The translations under genes were made by a program, and so were the position numbers. Positions 7,603-15,342 of a DNA stretch of 19,660 nt are shown here, in pieces. This DNA comes from Candidatus Mediterraneibacter stercorigallinarum (GTDB lineage: Bacteria; Bacillota; Clostridia; Lachnospirales; Lachnospiraceae). The stretch covers positions 1 through 19,660 of the forward strand of contig DXCD01000074.1 of assembly GCA_019116185.1 (NCBI GenBank), in the 5' to 3' direction. The notes under the pieces are model-generated. The model did no database searches. It saw only the letters and a list, made by a program, of their open reading frames with translations, and was not told where the DNA came from. Numbering within the stretch: position 1 is the first letter of the stretch; every line of letters begins with the position of its first letter.

Positions 7603-9571
7603 ACTCTGCTAAACTCTCCCATTTTTCGTACAGTTCTTCCAGCTTTTCTTCGTTCTGAGTCCTTTCAGAGGTCAGTTCCTGGCATTTGATGGAGTTGGAG
7701 TACACTTCCTCCAGCGTAAGTTCATGGTCGATCTCTTCATTTCGTTCTTCCAGCCGTGAGATTTCTTCCTCGGTCTTTTTCAGATCGTTTTTACGTTTTC
7801 TTTCTTTTGCCTGCAGTTCTTTCTGTTCCTGCCAGCTCAGGGCAGACGGTTTAGAAGAAGCGGCTCCGGCAGACGGACCTGTGCTTTCTGAGGCGTTTCC
7901 AGCAGCTCTGTTTCCGGAATTTCCTGCTTTTTCAGCGGACGGAACAGATGCATAAGCTTTAGTGAGTTCTTCCTTTTTCTCCAGATAGTAGTCATAGTTT
8001 CCGATATAGTTTACGAAAGTCTGGTTTACCAGCTCCAGTATACGTGTGGCGGTCTGATTAATAAAGTAACGGTCATGGGACACATAGAGTACAGTACCGC
8101 TGTAATTGTTGAGCGCTTCTTCCAGAATCTCCTTGGAGGCAATATCCAGATGGTTGGTGGGCTCGTCCAGTATGAGAAAATTGGCTTCTGAGAGCATAAG
8201 CTTTGCCAGAGAAACGCGCCCCTTTTCTCCGCCGCTCAGAGTGGAGATCACCTGGAACACCTCATCCCCCGTAAACTGAAAGGCGGCAAGTGTATTGCGG
8301 ATCTGTGTATTATTGAGTGTCGGATAGTCGTCAGAGATCTCATCAAAAATGGTTTTATTGTCATGGAGTACATGGTGTTCCTGATCATAGTATCCGATCT
8401 GTACTTTGGCTCCAAGGGTAAAAGAACCGGCGTCTGCCTTCTGCACCTGATTTAGAATCTTAAGGAGCGTCGTCTTTCCGGTGCCGTTATCGCCAATGAT
8501 CGCCACGTGCTCCCCTCGTTTGATCTCAAAGCTGACATCTTTAAAGAGGACCTGGCTGTCAAACCGTTTGGACAATCCTTCTACTGAGAGAACATCATTT
8601 CCGCTGATACAGGACGGTTCCAAAGTAAAATGCATCTCCCTGGGTTCATCCATGGGCTTTTCGACAGGGGTCATCTTTTCCAGCATTTTTTCACGGCTCT
8701 CAGCACGGCGGATCGATTTTTCCCGGTTAAAGGAACGAAGCTTTTCGATGACTGCCTGCTGATGGCGGATTTCCCGCTGCTGATTCAGATATTCTTTAAG
8801 ACGGGCATCGCGGATCTGCTGCTTTTTCTCGGAATATGCCTGATAGTTTCCAAGGTACATCCGTATTTCCCTGTTTTCGATCTCAACAACTTTTGATACG
8901 ACACGGTTCAGGAAGAATCGGTCGTGGGATACAATAAATACAGCCCCCTGATAATTAATAAGAAATGTCTCGAGCCATGCAATGGAATTTAAATCCAAAT
9001 GGTTAGTAGGTTCGTCCAGGAGCAGGATATCAGGGCTGGTCAGGAGCAGCTTACCGAGCGCCACCCGGGTTTTCTGACCTCCGGAGAGCGTGTCTGTCTT
9101 TTTGGAGAATTCCTCCTCCGTAAATCCCAGCCCTTTCAATACCCCTGTGATCTCACTCTCGCAGGCGTATCCGTTCCTTGCCTCGAATTCTGACTGAAGG
9201 CGGTTGTATGTTTCCAGCCTGTTTTCCAGAGCATCCCCGGACAGGCTTATCAGTTCCTGCTCAATGGAGCGCAGACGCTGCTCCATCTCTATGATGTCCG
9301 CTTTGGCACTGCGGAGTTCCTCGTATATTGTCCCGTGGGGGATCAGGTCCTGATGCTGTGCAAGATATCCGATCGTCTTTCCTTTTGCCAGGATGATGTC
9401 GCCACTGTCCGTCGGCTCTTCATTCATGATCATTTTCAGTATTGTAGATTTCCCGGCTCCGTTCACGCCGACCAGAGCGGCTTTTTCTCTCTCCTCAATG
9501 TGGAAAGAACCGTTCTGGACGATGACGCGGTCGCCGAAGGATTTGTTAATATTATGGCATGCGAGTATCAT
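7601..9571 (-). CDS. ABC-F family ATPase (translation-factor type, no membrane domain)
   Basis: The protein has 656 residues and two ATP-binding cassettes in one chain with no membrane segments. The first cassette has Walker A GVNGAGKST at 35-43, a signature LSGGQKTR near 160 and LLLDEPTNHLD. A linker of charged helices (about 240-320) follows. The second cassette has GDNGTGKTT near 360, LSGGEKGR near 445 and LILDEPTNHLD. A low-complexity Ala/Ser/Gly stretch near 555-580 leads to a C-terminal coiled coil of Lys/Glu-rich heptads. This layout is that of the YdiF/Uup-like ABC-F proteins, which act on ribosomes; it is not a transporter. An antibiotic-protection role is possible but not shown. Start ATG 9571 has AGGAGG 8-10 bases upstream. 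The TAA stop lies in the end of the neighbouring inverted-repeat element. Confidence 0.94.
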   Translation of the reverse strand: MILACHNINKSFGDRVIVQNGSFHIEEREKAALVGVNGAGKSTILKMIMNEEPTDSGDIILAKGKTIGYLAQHQDLIPHGTIYEELRSAKADIIEMEQRLRSIEQELISLSGDALENRLETYNRLQSEFEARNGYACESEITGVLKGLGFTEEEFSKKTDTLSGGQKTRVALGKLLLTSPDILLLDEPTNHLDLNSIAWLETFLINYQGAVFIVSHDRFFLNRVVSKVVEIENREIRMYLGNYQAYSEKKQQIRDARLKEYLNQQREIRHQQAVIEKLRSFNREKSIRRAESREKMLEKMTPVEKPMDEPREMHFTLEPSCISGNDVLSVEGLSKRFDSQVLFKDVSFEIKRGEHVAIIGDNGTGKTTLLKILNQVQKADAGSFTLGAKVQIGYYDQEHHVLHDNKTIFDEISDDYPTLNNTQIRNTLAAFQFTGDEVFQVISTLSGGEKGRVSLAKLMLSEANFLILDEPTNHLDIASKEILEEALNNYSGTVLYVSHDRYFINQTATRILELVNQTFVNYIGNYDYYLEKKEELTKAYASVPSAEKAGNSGNRAAGNASESTGPSAGAASSKPSALSWQEQKELQAKERKRKNDLKKTEEEISRLEERNEEIDHELTLEEVYSNSIKCQELTSERTQNEEKLEELYEKWESLAE

Positions 9572-9597
9572 GTAGGTACTCCTCCTCTCAGATAACC

Positions 9598-9625
9598 ATT
9601 ATAACGGAATCCCGCTAAAATACAA
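9598..9625 (-). promoter_or_regulatory. Promoter of the ABC-F gene
   Basis: On the minus strand TTGTAT (9625-9620) and TATAAT (9603-9598) are separated by 16 bases. The leader to ATG 9571 is short and carries the AGAGGAGGAG ribosome binding region. Assigned from consensus only. Confidence 0.6.
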
Positions 9626-9637
9626 GAAAATAAACGG

Positions 9638-9722
9638 TAACAGTTCAGCTATCAGGCTGTGCGGGCGGGAAAAGCATGCTTGCATGGTTTTTCGACCGGG
9701 CAGCCTGATAGCTGAACTGTTA
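9638..9722. repeat. Perfect 22-bp inverted repeat with a nested hairpin, between divergent promoters
   Basis: The 22-nt arms at 9638-9659 and 9701-9722 (first arm beginning TAACAGTTCAGCTATCAGGC) are exact reverse complements. The centre holds a further imperfect hairpin, AAAAGCATG with CATGGTTTT. The whole unit is 85 nt. It lies upstream of both the ABC-F promoter (9598-9625, minus) and the rex promoter (9754-9782, plus), so it should not be part of either transcript. That makes a terminator role for these genes unlikely. Function unknown; it may be a small palindromic element, an independent RNA or a protein-binding site. Confidence 0.85.
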
Positions 9723-9753
9723 TTATAAACTGCGGGGTCAGAAAAACTAAAAA

Positions 9754-9782
9754 TTGACATAATATTAACTATTTTATATAAT
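9754..9782 (+). promoter_or_regulatory. rex promoter with a possible overlapping Rex operator
   Basis: TTGACA (9754-9759), 17 bases, then TATAAT (9777-9782) form a near-perfect vegetative promoter. The 18 bases 9754-9771 fit the known Rex operator plan TTGTTAA-N4-TTAACAA at 10 of 14 defined positions, with 6 of 7 in the right half. Autorepression is therefore possible. The promoter call is strong; the operator call is tentative. Confidence 0.7.
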
Positions 9783-9847
9783 AAACCATAGTGAAAAAAG
9801 CGGACGGCACTATGATTTCAGAAGCCGGGCGATGGAAGGTGATAGAA

Positions 9848-10492
9848 TTGGAACACAGAAAAATATCCAGAGCAGTGATCTCAAGGCTGCCGAGATATTA
9901 CCGGTATCTGGGAGATCTTCTGGAAGCAGGCGTGGAGAGGATCTCTTCAAATGACCTGAGCAAGAAGATGCATGTTACGGCGTCCCAGATCCGGCAGGAC
10001 CTCAATAATTTCGGCGGGTTCGGACAGCAGGGATATGGGTATAATGTAAAGTACCTGTATACAGAGATCGGGAAGATACTGGGGTTGGACAAGACGCATA
10101 ATTTCATTATCATAGGAGCCGGAAATCTCGGACAGGCGCTGGCTAATTATGCGTCGTTTGAGAGAAGCGGATTTGTGCTGAAGAGCCTGTTTGATGTGAA
10201 TCCCCGTCTGGAAGGCGTGACCATCCGGGGAATCCGGGTAAGGATGATGGATGAGCTGGTAGATTTCCTTCAGAATAATGAGATAGAGATCGCAGCACTT
10301 ACGATCCCGAAGTCAAAGGCAGTGGAAGTGGCGGACATTCTTATTGCAAACGGAATAAAAGCGATATGGAATTTCGCACATACGGATCTGACTCTTCCAA
10401 AGGATGTGATCGTTGAGAGCGTACATCTCTCGGACAGTCTTATGAAGCTGTCCTATAATATCAGCCAGCGTGAGTCAGGAAGAAAAAAGTAA
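9848..10492 (+). CDS. rex: Redox-sensing transcriptional repressor Rex
   Basis: Read from TTG 9848 the protein has 214 residues, the normal Rex length, and begins like the family (EHRKISRAVISRLPRYYRYL). The TTG has GGAAGGTG six bases upstream. In-frame GTG 9791 and ATG 9812 lack a ribosome binding site, and the GTG would lie at the predicted transcription start. The N-terminal winged helix (about 1-80) includes SSNDLSKKMHVTASQIRQDL, the DNA-recognition part. The Rossmann domain has GAGNLG at 90-95 for NAD(H). A C-terminal swapped helix follows. Rex senses the NADH/NAD ratio and represses fermentation and respiration genes. The next genes deal with NAD(P)H repair, a fitting neighbourhood. Confidence 0.96.
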   Translation: MEHRKISRAVISRLPRYYRYLGDLLEAGVERISSNDLSKKMHVTASQIRQDLNNFGGFGQQGYGYNVKYLYTEIGKILGLDKTHNFIIIGAGNLGQALANYASFERSGFVLKSLFDVNPRLEGVTIRGIRVRMMDELVDFLQNNEIEIAALTIPKSKAVEVADILIANGIKAIWNFAHTDLTLPKDVIVESVHLSDSLMKLSYNISQRESGRKK

Positions 10493-10507
10493 AGAATGAT
10501 GATACAG

Positions 10508-10527
10508 CCCCGCAGCCAGCTGCGGGG
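10508..10527 (+). terminator. GC-rich hairpin between rex and nnr
   Basis: CCCCGCAG (10508-10515) and CTGCGGGG (10520-10527) form a perfect 8-bp stem with a CCAG loop, shortly after the rex stop. Only a weak T content (TATGTTTCATAA) follows, so it is more likely a partial terminator or an RNA 3'-end stabiliser than a full stop. I see no clear separate promoter for nnr. Confidence 0.5.
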
Positions 10528-10593
10528 TATGTTTCATAATAAGGACAGTATAACGACTGCCGGGATATGAAATAGAAAAGGAAGGTGGAAAAG

Positions 10594-12096
10594 ATGAGAT
10601 ATCTGCCGGACGGCGTCCAGATGAGATCTGCTGACACATATACAATAGAGGAACTGGGAGTTCCATCCATTGTGCTGATGGAGCGGGCGGCGCTCAAGGT
10701 TGTAGAAGCGATGCATGAAAGAGAAATAGACACTGCACGGACTCTTGTCGTCTGTGGGAGCGGAAATAATGGCGGGGACGGTTTTGCTGTGGCGCGTCTT
10801 CTGGCAGAAGAGGGAATGCATGTGGAAGTACTCTTTGCAGGAAAAGAAACCTCCCTGAGCCGGGAGTGCGCCATCCAGAAAAAGATTGCAGAACGCATGG
10901 GAATAAAGATATTCACTGAAATTCCACAGAAAGAATATACTGTTATAATAGACGCAGTGTTTGGCGTGGGCCTGAGCAGGGAGATAACAGGGAGATATTG
11001 TGACATTATCCGATGGATGAACGGACAGGACTGCCGCAAGGCAGCCGTGGATATTCCCTCCGGCGTGTGTGCGCGGACAGGACAGATACTTGGAACAGCA
11101 TTCTGTGCGGATCTGACGGTTTCAATGGCATGTGTGAAAGCGGGATGCGAATTGTTTCCGGGGAAAAAGTGCGCAGGGGAGACTGTTGCTGTTCCCATCG
11201 GGATCAGTCCCGATTTCTTTCGCAGTGATCCCGAAGTGTGTTTTACGTATGACAGAGCGGATATTCCGGCGCTGCTCCCGCCGAGAAAAGCGGATTCTCA
11301 TAAAGGCAGTTACGGTAGAGTCCTTATGATCACGGGAAGCCGGGGAATGGCAGGAGCCTGTTATCTGTCTGCAAGGGCGGCCTATGCTGTGGGAGCCGGC
11401 CTGGTGCAGGTTTATACAGCGGAGGAGAACAGGATGGTTATCCAGCAGCTTCTCCCGGAGGCAATTGTATCGTGTTACAGAGGATATGATCCGGAACAGC
11501 TTTCCGCTCTGCTGAGATGGGCGGATACTGTGTGTATCGGTTGCGGTCTGGGCACAACGGGAGCGTCGGAAGATATCCTGCTCCATACTTTAAGAGAAGC
11601 AGATACTCCGTGTATCATTGATGCTGACGGCTTAAATATCTTGAGCAGGCATATGGAGGCGCTGAAAAAAAGCAGCGTGCCGCTCATCCTTACGCCGCAT
11701 ATGAAAGAAATGTCGCGGCTGACAGGCAGGAGTGTGGCAGAACTGGCGGAGAGCCGGCTGGATTTAGTGAGAAAGTTTACAGAAGAATATCCGGTTGTGT
11801 GCGTACTCAAAGACAGCAGGACTGCGGCAGCGATGAAAGGGCGTCATACATTTCTGAACCTTGCGGGAAACAGCGCCATGGCAAAGGCGGGATCAGGTGA
11901 TGTGCTTGCCGGTGTGATCACAGGACTTTCAGCGCAGGGAATGGAGCTGTTCGAGAGCGCCTGCCTGGGAGTATTTCTCCATGCCTGCGGGGGAGATGAG
12001 GCGCGCGGTAAAAAGGGAGCATACAGTGTGCTTGCAGGGGATCTGATAGCAGGAATAGAGGCAGTATTGCGGAAACAGGACAGAGGAGAAGAATAA
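10594..12096 (+). CDS. nnr: Bifunctional NAD(P)H-hydrate epimerase / ADP-dependent NAD(P)H-hydrate dehydratase
   Basis: The 500-residue protein repairs hydrated NADH and NADPH. The N-terminal YjeF epimerase domain (about 1-210) has the motif GNNGGDG at 57-63 and VDIPSGV further on. The C-terminal ribokinase-like dehydratase domain (about 215-500) has KGSYGRVLMITGSRGMAGA, GCGLGT, IDADGLN, LTPHMKEM and the ADP-site motif AGSGDVLAG near 432-440. Both halves look complete. ATG 10594 was chosen over in-frame GTG 10585 because AGGAAGGTGG, which includes that GTG, is well placed as its ribosome binding site. It probably forms an operon with alr, which starts 4 bases after its stop. Confidence 0.95.
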   Translation: MRYLPDGVQMRSADTYTIEELGVPSIVLMERAALKVVEAMHEREIDTARTLVVCGSGNNGGDGFAVARLLAEEGMHVEVLFAGKETSLSRECAIQKKIAERMGIKIFTEIPQKEYTVIIDAVFGVGLSREITGRYCDIIRWMNGQDCRKAAVDIPSGVCARTGQILGTAFCADLTVSMACVKAGCELFPGKKCAGETVAVPIGISPDFFRSDPEVCFTYDRADIPALLPPRKADSHKGSYGRVLMITGSRGMAGACYLSARAAYAVGAGLVQVYTAEENRMVIQQLLPEAIVSCYRGYDPEQLSALLRWADTVCIGCGLGTTGASEDILLHTLREADTPCIIDADGLNILSRHMEALKKSSVPLILTPHMKEMSRLTGRSVAELAESRLDLVRKFTEEYPVVCVLKDSRTAAAMKGRHTFLNLAGNSAMAKAGSGDVLAGVITGLSAQGMELFESACLGVFLHACGGDEARGKKGAYSVLAGDLIAGIEAVLRKQDRGEE

Positions 12097-12099
12097 AAA

Positions 12100-13248
12100 A
12101 TGAAACAGCATAACAGAGTATATGCAAAGATAGATCTTGATGCGATTTTATATAACATGGAGCAGATGAAAAAAAGGATCGGGGGAGATGCACGTCTGAT
12201 CGCGGTCGTAAAAACTGACGGATACGGGCACGGCGCAGCACCTATTGCCGAAATGTTTGAAAAACTGCCCTATATATGGGGCTATGCGGTAGCCTGTCTG
12301 GATGAAGGGATCCAGCTCAGAAAATCCGGTGTGGAGAAACCTATCCTGGTACTCGGGTGTGTGTTCCCTGATGAATATGAAGAGATGATCCGATATGATA
12401 TCCGAGCTGCAGTCTATACGGAAGAGATGGCGCAGGGAATGTCAGAGGAGGCACTCAGACAGGGGAAGACTGTGTATTTTCACATTAAGATCGACACCGG
12501 AATGGGAAGGATCGGTTTCCCTGTAAACGAAGAGAGCGCAGATACGGTGGAGAGGATCAGCCATCTGCCGAATGTATGTATGGAAGGCATGTTTACCCAT
12601 TTTTCCAAGGCGGATGAACGGGATAAGACCTATACATTGAAGCAGCACGAAAAGTTTATTTGGATGAAAGGGCAGATGGAGAAACGAAATGTTCAGATCC
12701 GTTACTATGACTGTGACAACAGTGCGGGAATCATAGATTTTCCGGATATGAAGCATGATCTTGCGAGAGCGGGAATAGCTGCCTATGGAATGTATCCATC
12801 AGACGAGGTCAACAAGGAGGCGGTTGACTTAAAGCCCGCGCTTTCTCTCATCAGCCATGTAACTTATGTGAAAGACGTTGAACCCGGGACAGCGATAAGC
12901 TACGGCGGTACTTTTGTGGCTGAAAAGAAGATGCGGGTTGCCACGATCCCGGTAGGGTATGGAGACGGCTATCCCCGGTCATTGTCGAATAAAGGGTCAG
13001 TCCTGATCCGCGGGAAACGGGCGAGGATCCTGGGAAGGGTGTGCATGGACCAGTTCATGGTGGATGTGACAGAGATCCCGGAGACAAAGTTTATGGACCG
13101 GGCAGTTCTTATAGGAGAGGACGGAGGCGACAGGATCACAGTCGAAGAATTGTCAGAGCTGAGCGGAAGGTTTAATTATGAGTTCGTGTGCTGCCTGGGC
13201 AAGAGAATCCCGCGCGTGTATGTACAGGATGGCAGGAACACGAAATAA
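12100..13248 (+). CDS. alr: Alanine racemase
   Basis: The 382-residue PLP enzyme interconverts L- and D-alanine for peptidoglycan. The fold is a TIM barrel plus a C-terminal beta domain. AVVKTDGYGHG carries the PLP-binding lysine, Lys38. The second catalytic tyrosine lies in ISYGGTF (Tyr268). IKIDTGMGRIGF, VCMDQFMVDV and a C-terminal CCLGKRIPRVY are typical. It begins 4 bases after the nnr stop, with a GGAGAAG ribosome binding site inside the end of nnr. The alr-mazF order recalls the Bacillus subtilis alr-ndoAI-ndoA region. Confidence 0.97.
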   Translation: MKQHNRVYAKIDLDAILYNMEQMKKRIGGDARLIAVVKTDGYGHGAAPIAEMFEKLPYIWGYAVACLDEGIQLRKSGVEKPILVLGCVFPDEYEEMIRYDIRAAVYTEEMAQGMSEEALRQGKTVYFHIKIDTGMGRIGFPVNEESADTVERISHLPNVCMEGMFTHFSKADERDKTYTLKQHEKFIWMKGQMEKRNVQIRYYDCDNSAGIIDFPDMKHDLARAGIAAYGMYPSDEVNKEAVDLKPALSLISHVTYVKDVEPGTAISYGGTFVAEKKMRVATIPVGYGDGYPRSLSNKGSVLIRGKRARILGRVCMDQFMVDVTEIPETKFMDRAVLIGEDGGDRITVEELSELSGRFNYEFVCCLGKRIPRVYVQDGRNTK

Positions 13249-13370
13249 TATCAGGTAATATCCGCAGGAATACATCCGATGAAACGGGGAATACTGAAGT
13301 ATGCGGCATGCAGGGATGTTCGTGCATGAAGCGTCGTATTAGTATGTGAATCGGAGTGTGAGACAGATTG

Positions 13371-13715
13371 ATGATCAGACGCGGAGATATTTATTATGCC
13401 GACTTAAGTCCGGTAGTGGGATCAGAGCAGGGCGGGATACGCCCGGTTCTTGTCATTCAGAATAATGTGGGTAACAGACACAGCCCAACTGTGATCTGTG
13501 CGGCGATCACTTCAAAGATGAACAAGGCAAAGCTGCCGACCCATATTGAGATCAGCACGAGGGATTATAAGATCGTAAAGAATTCGGTCATCCTCCTGGA
13601 GCAGATAAGGACCATTGACAAGCAGCGGCTCAAAGAGTACGTCTGCCACATTGACGGAGGAATGATGAGGAAGGTTGATCAGGCGATCAGGATCAGCCTG
13701 GAACTTCCTACATAG
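13371..13715 (+). CDS. MazF/PemK-family endoribonuclease toxin (NdoA-like), no antitoxin visible
   Basis: The 114-residue protein has the MazF fold: MIRRGDIYYADLSPVVGSEQ at the start, GGIRPVLVIQNN, then TVICAAITSK and THIEI, and VILLEQIRTIDKQRL. It closely resembles the Bacillus EndoA type, which cuts mRNA at UACAU-like sites. ATG 13371 was taken as start; TTG 13368 is an in-frame alternative, and GGAG at 13353-13356 serves either. The 122 bases between alr and this gene contain no ribbon-helix-helix or AbrB-like antitoxin; the only ATG frame there, near 13279, encodes about 16 residues. The role may be housekeeping RNA decay, or the antitoxin may be encoded elsewhere. Confidence 0.92.
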   Translation: MIRRGDIYYADLSPVVGSEQGGIRPVLVIQNNVGNRHSPTVICAAITSKMNKAKLPTHIEISTRDYKIVKNSVILLEQIRTIDKQRLKEYVCHIDGGMMRKVDQAIRISLELPT

Positions 13716-13745
13716 CCGGATACCTGCTTTACAGTGGATGCCTTC

Positions 13746-13774
13746 TTTACAGAAGACGGAAAGAGTGATAAAAT
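13746..13774 (+). promoter_or_regulatory. Promoter of the yebC operon
   Basis: TTTACA (13746-13751) and TAAAAT (13769-13774) are spaced by 17 bases, followed by a leader of about 45 nt with AGAGGAG before ATG 13825. It suggests that yebC, the CFI-box gene and the MetY gene are transcribed apart from mazF. Confidence 0.6.
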
Positions 13775-13824
13775 TGTAAGGCAAAATGTGAGAAAAGTAC
13801 AGATAGAAGAGGAGATTTCAGAAT

Positions 13825-14556
13825 ATGTCAGGACATTCAAAGTTTGCCAATATCAAACATAAGAAAGAAAAAAACGATGCGGCAAAGGGGAAAATATTTA
13901 CAAAGATCGGACGTGAGCTTGCCGTCGCGGTAAAAGAGGGCGGCGGAGCCGATCCGGCGAATAACAGCAGACTGCGCGATGTTATCGCTAAGGCGAAATC
14001 TAATAACATGCCTAATGATACGATCGAGAGAAATATCAAGAAGGCAGCGGGAGAAGGTTCCGCAGACAACTACGAGCATATTACATATGAGGGATACGGA
14101 CCGAACGGTACGGCTATTATTGTAAAAACACTGACAGATAATAAAAACAGGACGGCTTCTAACGTAAGGAATGCATTTACTAAAGGAAGCGGAAATATAG
14201 GTACGCCGGGATGTGTATCCTTTATGTTTGACGAGAAAGGACAGATCTTTATTGCAAAAGAGGACTGTGAGATGGATGCAGATGAGCTGATGATGCTGGC
14301 GCTCGATGCAGGAGCAGAGGATTTTGTGGAGGATGAGGAAAGCTATGAGATCCTGACAGCTCCGGAAGCGTTCAGTGACGTCCGCCTGAAACTCGAGGAG
14401 GAAGGGATCGTGATGGCAGACGCAGAGGTGACTATGATCCCTCAGACCTATGTAGAGCTGACGAACGAGGAGGATATCAAGAATATCCAGAAGACACTGG
14501 ATCTGCTCGAAGAAGACGACGATGTGCAGGATGTATATCACAATTGGAGCGAATAA
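13825..14556 (+). CDS. YebC/PmpR (TACO1) family protein
   Basis: The 243-residue protein begins MSGHSKFANIKHKKEKNDAAKGKIFTKIGRE, with AVKEGGGADPANNSRLR following, the family hallmark. A central EGYGPNGTAIIV and a C-terminal acidic segment (ETLDLLEEDDDVQDVYHN-like; here KTLDLLEEDDDVQDVYHN) complete all three domains. Family members have been described as transcription regulators and, more recently, as factors that relieve ribosome stalling at proline stretches; which applies here cannot be told from sequence. Start ATG 13825 has AGAGGAG upstream. The next gene starts 12 bases after its stop. Confidence 0.95.
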   Translation: MSGHSKFANIKHKKEKNDAAKGKIFTKIGRELAVAVKEGGGADPANNSRLRDVIAKAKSNNMPNDTIERNIKKAAGEGSADNYEHITYEGYGPNGTAIIVKTLTDNKNRTASNVRNAFTKGSGNIGTPGCVSFMFDEKGQIFIAKEDCEMDADELMMLALDAGAEDFVEDEESYEILTAPEAFSDVRLKLEEEGIVMADAEVTMIPQTYVELTNEEDIKNIQKTLDLLEEDDDVQDVYHNWSE

Positions 14557-14568
14557 GAGGGATGCAGC

Positions 14569-15342
14569 ATGGAGATAAACAGACTTCAGAAAGAGCTGAC
14601 GGATCTGTACCGCACTACCATGGATTATGAATTCCGAAAAGCAACCTATGATAACCGGATGAATTCACTGAGAAAGATATATGAAGAACTGCTCGAAGAG
14701 ACAGCCAGTGCCTGCGACGGGTCAGATGAGGCTCTGGAAAGCCTTGCTGCATGTGTCCCTGAATATGCAGCAGGGGATCTTGCCGGTCAGCCATCTAAAA
14801 GGAAAAGAGAGCTTAAGAGCCTGGACCATAAGATGAACATGGTATCCTATTTCCTTCCTCTGCTGGGTCTGGCTCCTACGGAGAAGGCGCAGCAGCTGAC
14901 TCAGAGAATGGTCGATATCTGGAATGAAAAGATGCCGGAATATAAGATCGGACATTCCACCTATGAGGGGATAAGCGGAGGATTTAAGAAAGGAATTTTC
15001 TGCTATATCACCACTGCAGTCTGCAGAAGCCTTGATAAACCGGATGACTGCTATGAACTGACGGCACTCAGAAGATATCGGGATGATTACCTGCTTATGT
15101 CAGACGGCGGCCGGGAGCTGGTGGAAGAGTATTATAACATTGCTCCTACGATCGTAAAACGGATCAACAGAGAGAAAAATCCAGGAGAGATATACCGCGG
15201 CATATGGCAGGAATATTTAAGGCCATGTATCCGGCTGATCGAAGAGAACAGGAATGAAGAGTGCAGGGAAGTATACAGTCGGATGGTAAGAAAGCTGGAG
15301 AAAGATTATATGACAGGACAACAGGAAGGAGACGAAAGATGA
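14569..15342 (+). CDS. Uncharacterised helical protein with a C-terminal CFI-box-like motif
   Basis: The 257-residue protein has an N-terminal charged helical part (about 1-50, coiled-coil-like), a middle region of unknown type, and a C-terminal half that matches the plan of the CFI-box domain. That half has FCYITTAVCRSL with Cys145, then LTALRRYRDDYLLMSDGGREL and VEEYYNIAPTIVKRI. In the usual CFI box the motif reads CFIATAAYGS..LRxFRD..L...G..LV..YY...P; here F is Y and the second small residues differ. No signal peptide or membrane segment is seen, so it is probably cytoplasmic. It sits 12 bases after yebC and overlaps the MetY gene by 4 bases (ATGA at 15339-15342), so a link to sulfur metabolism or cysteine/metal handling is conceivable but unproven. 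Confidence 0.85.
   Translation: MEINRLQKELTDLYRTTMDYEFRKATYDNRMNSLRKIYEELLEETASACDGSDEALESLAACVPEYAAGDLAGQPSKRKRELKSLDHKMNMVSYFLPLLGLAPTEKAQQLTQRMVDIWNEKMPEYKIGHSTYEGISGGFKKGIFCYITTAVCRSLDKPDDCYELTALRRYRDDYLLMSDGGRELVEEYYNIAPTIVKRINREKNPGEIYRGIWQEYLRPCIRLIEENRNEECREVYSRMVRKLEKDYMTGQQEGDER

Noticed and set aside
13279..13330. Short frame of about 16 codons before the mazF-type gene as an antitoxin
   Set aside because: It is far shorter than any MazE/NdoAI antitoxin and shows no ribbon-helix-helix or AbrB pattern.
15261..15338. Longer N-terminus for the MetY enzyme
   Set aside because: It overlaps the CFI-box gene out of frame. ATG 15339 has GGAAGGAGA and gives the family N-terminus.
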